NCBI GenBank assembly: GCA_045633845.1 | Contig: JAZQZC010000036.1 | Span: forward strand, 12,719 to 76,718 | Reading direction: 5' to 3' | Origin: RGIG4708 sp045633845 | GTDB lineage: Bacteria; Bacillota; Clostridia; UMGS1810 | DNA length: 64,000 nucleotides | Shown here: in pieces, positions 41,787 through 49,835 of the stretch | Layout: every line of letters starts with the position of its first letter | Numbering within the stretch: the first letter of the stretch is position 1 | Translations under genes and position numbers: made by a program | Notes under the pieces: model-generated | What the model was told of the DNA's origin: nothing | Seen by the model: only the letters and a program-made list of their open reading frames with translations | The model's database searches: none

Positions 41787-42566
41787 ATGATAACAGAGAT
41801 ACAAAGCAGTTCAAACCTATTATTTAAAAATACAAAAAAGCTTTTAAATGCGTCCGACCGCAAAAAAGCAAAAAAGTTTATTGTTGAGGGATATCGCATA
41901 GTAGCAGATGCAGTAAGGCACAATGCAGATATAGATTATATCGTAATCAGCCAGGAGTATCAGCTTGAAGCCTTTGAGCAAAGCCACAGGGTTTATCGCT
42001 TTAGCAAAAAGCTTTTTTCACAAATAAGCGGTACTGTTAATTCACAGGGGATTATTGCAGTGGTCAATTGCTTTGACACACAAATAAATATTGCACAAGG
42101 TAACTATAGCAACATTGTGTATCTCGATTGTGTTACCGACCCGGGCAATATGGGCACAATACTTCGCACCTGCGATGCAATGGGGGTAGATTGCGTTATT
42201 GCGTCAAAGGGCTGTGTGGACATATACAACCCCAAGGTTGTGAGGGCCACAATGGCAAGTATGTTCTGCGTTCCTGTATTTTGCGATGCTGACGATACAG
42301 TTATCACTGAGCTTAAGCAAAATGAATTTTCTGTTGTGGGAACTGTCATTGACGGCAGTATTTCGGTGTTTGACAGTGACCTTACAGGCAAAACCGTTAT
42401 TGTTATGGGTAACGAAGCAAACGGAATAAGCGACAAGGTAAAGCAAATGTGTGATGTAAAAATAAAAGTACCAATGTCGGGCGGGGCAGAATCACTCAAT
42501 GTGGCAGTGTGCTGCGCAATGGTGCTTTACGAAAAAACAAGACAGAACTATATCGGGGAGGTGTAA
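41787..42566 (+). CDS. TrmH/SpoU-family RNA 2'-O-methyltransferase
   Basis: 259 aa. N-terminal L7Ae-like substrate domain (NTKKLLNASDRKKAKKFIVEGYRIVADAV) and a C-terminal SPOUT knot with the three motifs VTDPGNMGTILRTCDA, VIVMGNEANGIS and VPMSGGAESLNVAVCCAMVLYE. It probably methylates 23S rRNA, but the target nucleotide cannot be told from sequence. First gene of the operon; cdaA begins 3 bp after it. Confidence 0.93.
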   Translation: MITEIQSSSNLLFKNTKKLLNASDRKKAKKFIVEGYRIVADAVRHNADIDYIVISQEYQLEAFEQSHRVYRFSKKLFSQISGTVNSQGIIAVVNCFDTQINIAQGNYSNIVYLDCVTDPGNMGTILRTCDAMGVDCVIASKGCVDIYNPKVVRATMASMFCVPVFCDADDTVITELKQNEFSVVGTVIDGSISVFDSDLTGKTVIVMGNEANGISDKVKQMCDVKIKVPMSGGAESLNVAVCCAMVLYEKTRQNYIGEV

Positions 42567-42569
42567 CTG

Positions 42570-43409
42570 ATGGGTGATATTTTAGCTTTTCTTATAGACA
42601 ATATCAAAATGGTGCGTGTACGTGACATAATAGATATCGCCATAGTATCTTATGCTCTTTACAAGGGCATAAAGCTCATCAAAGAAACAAGAGCAGCACA
42701 GCTTATAAAGGGTGTTGTAATACTTATACTGTTTACACAGCTTTCGGGCTGGATGCAGCTTAATTCAACAAACTATATTTTGTCAAATACTATGCAGGTT
42801 GGTGTTTTTGCTTTGCTTGTAGTATTTCAGCCTGAGCTTAGGCGCATACTCGAAAAAGTGGGTACAACATCCTTCGGCAAGTTTTTTTCGCAGGATTATG
42901 ACACCGAAAACATAACTCCCCACATATGCGAAGCGGTAGAATATATGTCGTCACAAAAAATCGGTGCGCTTATTCTTTTGGAGCGTAACACAAAGCTCGG
43001 TGACATTATGACGTCGGGCACAGTGCTCAATGCAAAGGTTACTCCCCAGCTGCTTATAAACATATTTATGTCAAACACACCTCTGCACGATGGTGCAACT
43101 GTTATTGGTGACAATATAATAAAAGCATCTGCCTGCTTTTTGCCCCTGTCGCAGAGCAGCGAGCTCAGCAAGGAGATGGGCACAAGGCACAGAGCTGCCG
43201 TTGGTGTGTCGGAGGTTACCGACTGCATTGCCATTGTTGTAAGTGAAGAAACAGGCAACATTTCTATGGCAAAAAACGGCAAAATCACACGCAATTTAAC
43301 GTCCAAAAAGCTTGGTGACGAAATAGACAAAATAATGCAGGCGGACAAAACCATTACAGATACAGATATCAAAAATAAATTCAGAATTTGGACGGTGAAA
43401 AAGAAATGA
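42570..43409 (+). CDS. cdaA: Diadenylate cyclase CdaA
   Basis: 279-aa membrane enzyme making c-di-AMP from two ATP. Three N-terminal TM helices (about 10-75), then the DAC domain with PLHDGATVI (DGA motif near residue 174) and GTRHRAAVGVSE (RHR motif near 207), both catalytic. The cdaA-cdaR-glmM order is the conserved module of Bacillota that links c-di-AMP with potassium/osmotic balance and cell wall precursors. Confidence 0.96.
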   Translation: MGDILAFLIDNIKMVRVRDIIDIAIVSYALYKGIKLIKETRAAQLIKGVVILILFTQLSGWMQLNSTNYILSNTMQVGVFALLVVFQPELRRILEKVGTTSFGKFFSQDYDTENITPHICEAVEYMSSQKIGALILLERNTKLGDIMTSGTVLNAKVTPQLLINIFMSNTPLHDGATVIGDNIIKASACFLPLSQSSELSKEMGTRHRAAVGVSEVTDCIAIVVSEETGNISMAKNGKITRNLTSKKLGDEIDKIMQADKTITDTDIKNKFRIWTVKKK

Positions 43410-44449
43410 AATCATTTATAAAATCAGATTATTTTATAATGCTTATATCCGTTCTTGTTTCTATTTTTTTGTGGATTTATGTGGCTTACGACCAAAATCC
43501 TATCCACGAAACCTGGATTAAGGATGTACCAATAATGTACACAAATCAGTCCCCCGATTTTGAAAGCGGCAAGCTTGTTGTGCTTGAGGGCAAGCTTGAC
43601 ACCGTTGATGTAAAAATAAGAGGCAGACGCAGCATTATTTCTACAGTAGACGCATCACAGCTTACCTGCAGTGTCAATATGAGCGAGGTAACCAAAAGCG
43701 GCTCGTATTCCATACCTATATCTTTTTCGTCAGCAGTTTACGGAGTGGAGCTAACGCAAAAAAATCCCTATAATGTAGATTTGATTGTGGACAAAACAGT
43801 AACAGACGAAAGAGAGATTACCGTTACAACAACAGGCAGTGCAAAAGACGGATTTGTTGTGGGTGAAGTAATCGGCGAGCCAAAGGTTGTAAAGCTTACA
43901 GGCCCTCAGAGCATTATATGGAGCGTTGATGAGGCAGTTGTTTCGGTTGACGTTACAGGTGCCGACGCAGATATTGTAAACCTGTACAAAATAAAGCTTT
44001 ACAATGACTCGGGAACAGAAATTACAGACAACAGAATAAGCAAAAATATAGAATACTGTGATGTTACATGTCATATATTCGCCAAAAAGCAGCTTAATGT
44101 AACACCGCTTTTGGGCAGTGAGTTTAACAGCAGAGGTGATAGGATTGTTGTATCGGGTGTTAATCCTCAAAGCATAACCCTCATAGGTACAAAAGAGCAG
44201 CTTGAAGGAATAACTGCAATATACACAAAAAATATTAATGTGTCCGATATTACAGAGCCTGCAGCTGTTACGGCGCAGCTCGATTTGTCGCAGCTTGTGC
44301 AGGGTGTTGCCGTTGAAGGCAATATTACCGAGGTTCAACTACAGCTTTATGCGGAAGGCTCGCAGCAAAATGATGAGCAAAACCAAAATGATGAAAAACA
44401 AAATAATGAACAGCAGGACGAACAGTCCGGCAACGGAGGAAATGAATAA
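43406..44449 (+). CDS. cdaR: CdaA regulator CdaR (YbbR-domain protein)
   Basis: 347-aa protein with one N-terminal TM (YFIMLISVLVSIFLWIYVAY) and about three extracytoplasmic YbbR repeats (for example KLVVLEGKLDTVDVKIRGRRSIISTVDASQLTCSVNMSEVTKSGSYSIPI). The end is a Gln/Asn/Glu-rich low-complexity tail. The start at 43406 overlaps the cdaA stop (ATGA). In characterised systems CdaR binds CdaA and modulates its activity. Confidence 0.92.
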   Translation: MKSFIKSDYFIMLISVLVSIFLWIYVAYDQNPIHETWIKDVPIMYTNQSPDFESGKLVVLEGKLDTVDVKIRGRRSIISTVDASQLTCSVNMSEVTKSGSYSIPISFSSAVYGVELTQKNPYNVDLIVDKTVTDEREITVTTTGSAKDGFVVGEVIGEPKVVKLTGPQSIIWSVDEAVVSVDVTGADADIVNLYKIKLYNDSGTEITDNRISKNIEYCDVTCHIFAKKQLNVTPLLGSEFNSRGDRIVVSGVNPQSITLIGTKEQLEGITAIYTKNINVSDITEPAAVTAQLDLSQLVQGVAVEGNITEVQLQLYAEGSQQNDEQNQNDEKQNNEQQDEQSGNGGNE

Positions 44450-45798
44450 TGGGTAGATTATTTGGAACAGATGGTGTAAGAGGTATTGCCAACAAAGAGC
44501 TCACAGCGGAATTGGCTTTTAAATTGGGACAGGCAGGTGCACTTGTGCTTACAAAGCACAGTGAGGGCGCGCCAAAAATTCTTGTTGGCAAAGATACAAG
44601 AATTTCGGGAGATATGCTTGAGGCAGGGCTTATTGCGGGATTTTGCTCGGTGGGCGCACAGGTTGTATGTGTGGGTACAATACCAACCCCTGCAGTTGCA
44701 TACCTTGTACGCAAATACAAAATGGATGCAGGCGTTGTAATTTCGGCATCCCACAACTCAATGGAATACAACGGTATCAAATTTTTTAACAAAGACGGCT
44801 ACAAGCTGAGTGATGATATCGAAAACGAAATAGAAGAATACATCCTCGACGGCAAGCCAATTGGCGAGCTCCCCGAGGGTGCAGGCGTGGGCAGGGTTTC
44901 ACGCATCGACACAGGCAAGAGAGATTACGTAGATTTTGTAAAATCTACTGTCAGCGGTGATTTTTCAAGCCTCAAAATTGCAATCGACTGTGCAAATGGT
45001 GCATCATATGAGTGTGCAAAGCTTGTGTTTAAAGAGCTTGGTGCAGATGTAATTTTAATTAACAATGTTCCCAATGGTACAAATATCAACGACAAATGCG
45101 GCTCCACACATATGGAGGGCTTGTCGGAGTTTGTTGCATCTAACGGCTGCGATCTGGGTCTTGCTCTCGACGGCGACGCCGACAGACTTTTGGCAACAGA
45201 TGAAAAGGGCAATATTGTTGACGGCGACAAAATTATGATACTTTGCGGTATGGCTCTTCGTGAAAAGGGAATGCTTAAAAATAACACCATAGTTGGCACA
45301 GTTATGAGCAATCTTGGATTTTTTAAAGCACTTGACGAGCTTGGCATCCTGTACGAAAAAACTGCAGTAGGCGACAGATACGTGCTCGAAAATATGCTCA
45401 AAAACGGCTATGCAATAGGCGGCGAGCAGTCGGGTCACATTATATTTATCGACTACAACTCTACCGGTGACGGCTTGCTCACAGCAGTACAGCTTGCAGC
45501 GGCACTTCGTGACAGCGGTCTGAGTATGTCTGATTTTGCATCGTTTATAAAAATCTATCCACAGGTGCTTGTAAACGCAAAAATAAAAAATGAGTACAAA
45601 TCAACATATATGGATGTACCCGAAATTGCCGATGCTATTGCAAAAATCGAGCAAAAATTTGAGGGCAACGGCAGAGTGTTAATAAGACCTTCGGGCACAG
45701 AGCCCCTTGTGCGAGTAATGCTTGAGGGCAGCAACAGGGATGAGCTGCTTGAAGATGCAACACAGCTTGCAAAACTTATGGAAGAAAAATTGGGTTAA
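44449..45798 (+). CDS. glmM: Phosphoglucosamine mutase GlmM
   Basis: 449-aa enzyme converting GlcN-6-P to GlcN-1-P for UDP-GlcNAc. Phosphoserine loop SASHNSMEYNG (Ser101), Mg site DGDADRL, sugar-binding GGEQSGHI and phosphate-binding RPSGTEPLVRVM. It shares one base with the cdaR stop codon. GlmM is known to bind and inhibit CdaA in several Bacillota. Confidence 0.97.
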   Translation: MGRLFGTDGVRGIANKELTAELAFKLGQAGALVLTKHSEGAPKILVGKDTRISGDMLEAGLIAGFCSVGAQVVCVGTIPTPAVAYLVRKYKMDAGVVISASHNSMEYNGIKFFNKDGYKLSDDIENEIEEYILDGKPIGELPEGAGVGRVSRIDTGKRDYVDFVKSTVSGDFSSLKIAIDCANGASYECAKLVFKELGADVILINNVPNGTNINDKCGSTHMEGLSEFVASNGCDLGLALDGDADRLLATDEKGNIVDGDKIMILCGMALREKGMLKNNTIVGTVMSNLGFFKALDELGILYEKTAVGDRYVLENMLKNGYAIGGEQSGHIIFIDYNSTGDGLLTAVQLAAALRDSGLSMSDFASFIKIYPQVLVNAKIKNEYKSTYMDVPEIADAIAKIEQKFEGNGRVLIRPSGTEPLVRVMLEGSNRDELLEDATQLAKLMEEKLG

Positions 45799-45801
45799 AA
45801 T

Positions 45802-46446
45802 ATGAAAAAAAAGGAACGTGTTTGTGAAATTGCAAAGGTTTTTGACACTGTTTATCCAAATGCCGAGTGTTCTCTTGATTACACTACCGATTTTGAGCTG
45901 CTTTTTGCGGTGATTTTGTCGGCTCAGTGCACAGATGCAAGGGTAAATATTGTAACAAAGCAGTTGTTTAAAAGATATAAAACTATTGAGGACTACGCAG
46001 GTGCCGATTTAAACGAGCTTATGGATATAGTCAAAACCTGCGGCTTTTACAAAAACAAAGCAAAAAACATAATCAGTGCAGCAAATTCCATTGTTAATGA
46101 TTTTGGGGGCAGGGTTCCCGATACAATTGAGGAGCTTACCTCTCTTGCGGGGGTAGGGCGCAAAACGGCAAATCTTATTTTGGGCGATATTTTTGGTAAG
46201 CCCGGAGTTGTGGTTGACACCCACTGCATACGTTTGTCAAACCGCTTTGGACTCACAACTCAGCAGGACCCGGTAAAAATAGAGCTGGAGCTTGCAAAAA
46301 TTATTCCTCCCGAAATTCAGAGTCATTTTTGCCATCAGCTTGTGCTTCATGGAAGGGCATACTGCAATGCCCGAAAGCCGCTTTGCCAAAACTGCCCTGT
46401 AAGCCACCTTTGCAAATACTTTGAAAAACAAAACAAAAGGAGATAA
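45802..46446 (+). CDS. nth: Endonuclease III
   Basis: 214-aa DNA glycosylase/AP lyase for oxidised pyrimidines. Helix-hairpin-helix LAGVGRKTANLIL with the catalytic Lys, catalytic Asp in VVDTHCIRLSNRFGL, and the C-terminal 4Fe-4S cluster CNARKPLCQNCPVSHLC (Cx6Cx2Cx5C). Starts 3 bp after glmM. Confidence 0.97.
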   Translation: MKKKERVCEIAKVFDTVYPNAECSLDYTTDFELLFAVILSAQCTDARVNIVTKQLFKRYKTIEDYAGADLNELMDIVKTCGFYKNKAKNIISAANSIVNDFGGRVPDTIEELTSLAGVGRKTANLILGDIFGKPGVVVDTHCIRLSNRFGLTTQQDPVKIELELAKIIPPEIQSHFCHQLVLHGRAYCNARKPLCQNCPVSHLCKYFEKQNKRR

Positions 46447-46450
46447 CCAA

Positions 46451-47308
46451 ATGGCATATTTCGGACCTTCGGGTAATGAAGACGCTTTTTATGAGGCAGG
46501 ATATAAGTCATCGGTTCAGATGCCCGAATATACGGCAAAATTAGGCCTTGATGCATATGAGTATCAGTGCTCACGAGGTGTAAAAATAACACAAAAAACT
46601 GCAAATGCCTTGGGCGACGAAGCAAATAAGCACAACATAAAGCTTAGTATTCACGCACCGTACTATATCAACCTTGCAACAGACGATGAGCAAAAAAGAA
46701 TAAACAGTATAAAATATATAACCGACAGTATGATTGCGGCAAAGCATATGGGTGCCGACAGGGTTGTTGTTCACTCAGGAGCCTGCTCCAAAATGTCGCG
46801 CCAAGCTGCTATGGAATATGCCTTTAAAACACTTAAAATGGCATATGACGAAGCAAAAAATCTTGGTGTAGAGTCTGTTCACATCTGCCCCGAAACAATG
46901 GGAAAAATAAATCAGCTCGGTGATTTGGAAGAGGTGCTCAGCCTTTGCGCAATCAACGACTCGTTTTTGCCTACAATAGACTTCGGTCATCTCAACGCGC
47001 GGACTTTTGGAGGATTGAAGGCATATGAGGATTATGAACATATATTCAACAGAATAGAGGATGTTCTGGGCTTTGACAGGCTCAACTGCTTTCATGCCCA
47101 TTTTTCACGCATAGAGTTTACACCAAACGGCGGCGAAAAAAAGCATCACACTCTTGATGATACTGAGTACGGCCCCGAGTTTGATCCAATTGCCGAAATT
47201 TTAGCCAAAAGAGATTTGCATCCCACCATTATTTGCGAGTCAAACGGCAATATGGCACAGGATGCGCTAAGACTTAAAAATATGTATCTTGCTGCAAAAA
47301 GAGGGTAA
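46451..47308 (+). CDS. nfo: Endonuclease IV-type AP endonuclease (Nfo family)
   Basis: 285-aa TIM-barrel protein. Zinc-ligand motifs of the AP-endonuclease 2 family are in place: SIHAPYYINLA, RVVVHSGAC, ICPETMGKINQLG, PTIDFGHLNAR, CFHAHFSRIEF and IICESNGNMAQDA. Start at 46451 follows AAAAGGAGA, 4 bp after nth, so glycosylase and AP endonuclease of base excision repair are made together. A xylose-isomerase-like sugar enzyme is the alternative but less likely. Confidence 0.85.
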   Translation: MAYFGPSGNEDAFYEAGYKSSVQMPEYTAKLGLDAYEYQCSRGVKITQKTANALGDEANKHNIKLSIHAPYYINLATDDEQKRINSIKYITDSMIAAKHMGADRVVVHSGACSKMSRQAAMEYAFKTLKMAYDEAKNLGVESVHICPETMGKINQLGDLEEVLSLCAINDSFLPTIDFGHLNARTFGGLKAYEDYEHIFNRIEDVLGFDRLNCFHAHFSRIEFTPNGGEKKHHTLDDTEYGPEFDPIAEILAKRDLHPTIICESNGNMAQDALRLKNMYLAAKRG

Positions 47309-47312
47309 CGCA

Positions 47313-48356
47313 ATGGATAGAGCACACAAACTTTTACCGCTTTTGTCGGAGCTTGGGCTTGATGCAATACTTGTAACCGACCGCAAAAATGTTTTGTATT
47401 TTTCGCACTTTTCGGGCAGCAACGGGTATCTTGTTGTTACAAAGACACAAAAAATACTTGTTACCGACTCTAGATATACAACTCAGTCAAAAATGCAGGC
47501 ACCCGAATTTCAAATAGAGGAAATGAGAGATTTTAAAATTGAGAATGTCCTGGGTGACAAGGCAAAGGTTGGCTTTGAAAACAAAACAATTCTGCACTGC
47601 GAATATTGCTCATTCAGCAGCAAAATCAAACAGCTTGTGCCCCTTGATTTTGCTCTTACTCAAATAAGAAGTATAAAAGACGATGAAGAAATAAAAAATA
47701 TATCATATGCCGCACAAATTGCTGACAAAGCATTTTTGCATATGACAGATTTTATTCGCGAGGGGATGACAGAGCTTGAGGCTGCGTTTGAGCTCGAAAT
47801 GTATATGCGAAGCCTCGGCGCATCGTCAGTGTCTTTTGAGTCTATTGTTGCTTCGGGCAAAAACGGCGCAATGCCCCACGCACGGCCGTCAGACAAAAAA
47901 ATGCAAAACGGCGACCTTGTTGTTATGGACTTTGGCTGTGTGTATAACGGCTACTGCAGCGATATGACCCGCACCATTGCAATAGGAGCTGTATCACAGC
48001 AAAAGCTTGATGTGTACAATACTGTGCTTAAGGTTCAAAAAGAGTGTATCAATATGGCAAAGCCCGGAGCAAAATGCAGTGACATACATAATCATTCATT
48101 TAAAAGCCTTGACAACATTTACAAAAATTGCTATGGTCACGGCCTTGGTCACGGAGTGGGGTTGGAAATACACGAGCTGCCAAACCTCAATTCAAAAAGT
48201 GATTATGTGCTCCAAACGGGTAATGTAATAACCATAGAGCCGGGTGTATATATCGAGGACTTATGCGGTGTCAGAATAGAAGATTTGGTTTTAATAACAG
48301 ATGAAGGATGCAAAATTTTATCGAATTCTACCAAAGAATTAATAAAAATCAAATAA
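47313..48356 (+). CDS. Xaa-Pro aminopeptidase/dipeptidase, M24 family
   Basis: 347-aa metallopeptidase. N-terminal creatinase-like domain (LDAILVTDRKNVLYFSHFSGSNGYLVVT) and a pita-bread catalytic domain with all five metal ligands: VVMDFGCVYNGYCSDMTRT (two Asp), GHGLGHGVGLEIHE (His), ITIEPGVYIE (Glu) and GVRIEDLVLIT (Glu). Releases N-terminal residues next to proline. The M24 peptidase-efp pair is conserved in many Bacillota. Confidence 0.94.
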   Translation: MDRAHKLLPLLSELGLDAILVTDRKNVLYFSHFSGSNGYLVVTKTQKILVTDSRYTTQSKMQAPEFQIEEMRDFKIENVLGDKAKVGFENKTILHCEYCSFSSKIKQLVPLDFALTQIRSIKDDEEIKNISYAAQIADKAFLHMTDFIREGMTELEAAFELEMYMRSLGASSVSFESIVASGKNGAMPHARPSDKKMQNGDLVVMDFGCVYNGYCSDMTRTIAIGAVSQQKLDVYNTVLKVQKECINMAKPGAKCSDIHNHSFKSLDNIYKNCYGHGLGHGVGLEIHELPNLNSKSDYVLQTGNVITIEPGVYIEDLCGVRIEDLVLITDEGCKILSNSTKELIKIK

Positions 48357-48371
48357 AATTGCAAAAAACAC

Positions 48372-48400
48372 TTGCAATATATGTAAAAATACAGTAAAAT
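48372..48400 (+). promoter_or_regulatory. Sigma-A promoter of efp
   Basis: TTGCAA (48372-48377), 17-bp spacer, TAAAAT (48395-48400). The AAAAAACACTTGCAA block here also occurs at the rpmB promoter. Confidence 0.75.
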
Positions 48401-48441
48401 GTTAATATCTAATCAAATGACTAATCGGAGGTATATTAAAT

Positions 48442-48999
48442 ATGATTACAGCAGGTGAATTTAGAAACGGTGTTACATTCGAGCTCGAAGGCAACGTTTT
48501 TCAGATTGTTGAATTCCAGCATGTAAAACCGGGTAAAGGTGCAGCTTTTGTACGTACAAAGCTTAAAAACGTTATTACAGGCGGTGTGGTTGAAAAAACC
48601 TTCAGACCTACCGAAAAAATGCCAAAAGCACATATAGAACGTAAGGATTACGAATATCTTTACAACGATGGTGAGCTCTATTACTTTATGGAGCAGGAAA
48701 CATTCGAGCAGATGCCTCTCAGTGCAGACCAGCTCGGTGATTCACTTAAATTTGTTAAGGAAAATATGGTAGTTAAAGTATTGTCTTACAAGGGCAATGT
48801 ATTTGGTGTAGAGCCTCCTACATTTGTAGAATTGGTTGTTACCGAAACAGAGCCCGGCTTTAAAGGCGATACAACAACAGGTGCTACAAAGCCTGCAACT
48901 CTCGAAACAGGTGCTACAATCAACGTACCGCTCTTTGTTAACCAGGAGGATACAATCAGAGTTGACACAAGAACAGGCGAATATATGGAAAGAGTTTAA
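48442..48999 (+). CDS. efp: Elongation factor P
   Basis: 185-aa factor relieving ribosome stalling at polyproline. KOW-like N-domain MITAGEFRNGVTFELEGNVFQIVEFQHVKPGKGAAFVRTK with the tip Lys of PGKG, then two OB domains ending in DTRTGEYMERV. Start follows CGGAGG. Confidence 0.98.
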   Translation: MITAGEFRNGVTFELEGNVFQIVEFQHVKPGKGAAFVRTKLKNVITGGVVEKTFRPTEKMPKAHIERKDYEYLYNDGELYYFMEQETFEQMPLSADQLGDSLKFVKENMVVKVLSYKGNVFGVEPPTFVELVVTETEPGFKGDTTTGATKPATLETGATINVPLFVNQEDTIRVDTRTGEYMERV

Positions 49000-49039
49000 T
49001 TTCTGTTTAAATAATTTTTAAGAAAGGTTGGTTGTTGTT

Positions 49040-49459
49040 ATGGAAAATATTTCAAATCAGATTTCTTATTTAAAAGGTCTTGTGGAAGGTCTTGATATAG
49101 ACGCATCTTCCAAAGAAGGTAAAGTATTTGAGGCTATTATAGACGCTCTTGACGAAATTAATGATACAATCAACGATTTGTATGATTATCAGGACGAAAT
49201 TGCAGAGCAGGTAGATATGATTGATGACGACCTTGCAGAGATTGAAGAAGAGCTCATCGATTGCTGCGACGAGGATTGCGATTGCTGCGACGACTGTGAT
49301 TTTGATGACGATATCGAGTATTACGAAATTGAGTGTCCCAACTGTCATGATGTAATCTGCATCGATGAAGATTGCTTTGAGGATGATGACGAAATCGTTT
49401 GCCCTAACTGCAGCGAGCCAATCGAAATCAATTTTGAAGTAGAACAAGACGAAGAATAA
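49040..49459 (+). CDS. CD1247-type protein with acidic Cys cluster and zinc ribbon
   Basis: 139 aa, probably cytosolic. N-terminal part (ISYLKGLVEGLDIDASSKEGKVFEAIIDALDEINDTINDL) is the helical domain seen in clostridial CD1247-like proteins, usually encoded beside efp. It is followed by an Asp/Cys cluster (DCCDEDCDCCDDCDFDDD) and a zinc ribbon CPNCHDV...CPNCSEP. Start at 49040 follows AAAGG. Function unknown. Confidence 0.75.
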   Translation: MENISNQISYLKGLVEGLDIDASSKEGKVFEAIIDALDEINDTINDLYDYQDEIAEQVDMIDDDLAEIEEELIDCCDEDCDCCDDCDFDDDIEYYEIECPNCHDVICIDEDCFEDDDEIVCPNCSEPIEINFEVEQDEE

Positions 49460-49465
49460 TTTACC

Positions 49466-49499
49466 AAAAAGAAGTATACATTATTGTGTACTTCTTTTT
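49466..49499 (+). terminator. Terminator after the CD1247-type gene
   Basis: AAAAAGAAGTATACA pairs with TGTACTTCTTTTT around TTATT. A family B element begins in the last bases of its T-run. Confidence 0.85.
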
Positions 49500-49775
49500 A
49501 GCCGAAAGATAGTAATCCGAACCTCGATTTTAAAAGGTGAATTTTCGCTTTCGTTGTGTTAAAATACTCGGTAATCCACCAAGGATTACCTGCGTTTTTG
49601 CCTTACGCAACCAAAAATTCACTACTTTTAAAATTCCACGACCTGAACCAGATGGAATTTTGAGTAAATTTTGGTGCGGAAGATGAAGCAAGGCTGACGC
49701 CTTGCAACTAGACATAACCGAAAGTTACCCAAATTACGCTGTTTCAGGCGGGTTCGGATTACTCTCTTTCGGCTA
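49499..49775 (+). mobile_element. Family B structured MITE, copy 1
   Basis: About 277 bp bounded by TAGCCGAAAGATAGTAATCC and GGATTACTCTCTTTCGGCTA, with TA at both ends. Inside are two long hairpins: one from ATTTTAAAAGGTGAATTTT to its complement at about 49604-49630, capped by GGTAATCCACCAAGGATTACC in reduced form, and one from CCTGAACCAG to CTGTTTCAGG capped by GCAAGGCTGACGCCTTGC. It is the same size and plan as family A with unrelated sequence. It fills the gap before glnN. Confidence 0.85.
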
Positions 49776-49799
49776 GCCTTATCTGCCTACGGTAAGGCT
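49775..49799. other. Small hairpin between the family B element and glnN
   Basis: AGCCTTA (49775 onward) pairs with TAAGGCT ending at 49799. It lies in the glnN leader 37 bp before the start codon; no T-run. Confidence 0.4.
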
Positions 49800-49835
49800 A
49801 TGTACAATTTTTGTTTATATGTAGGCGGAAAGGCT

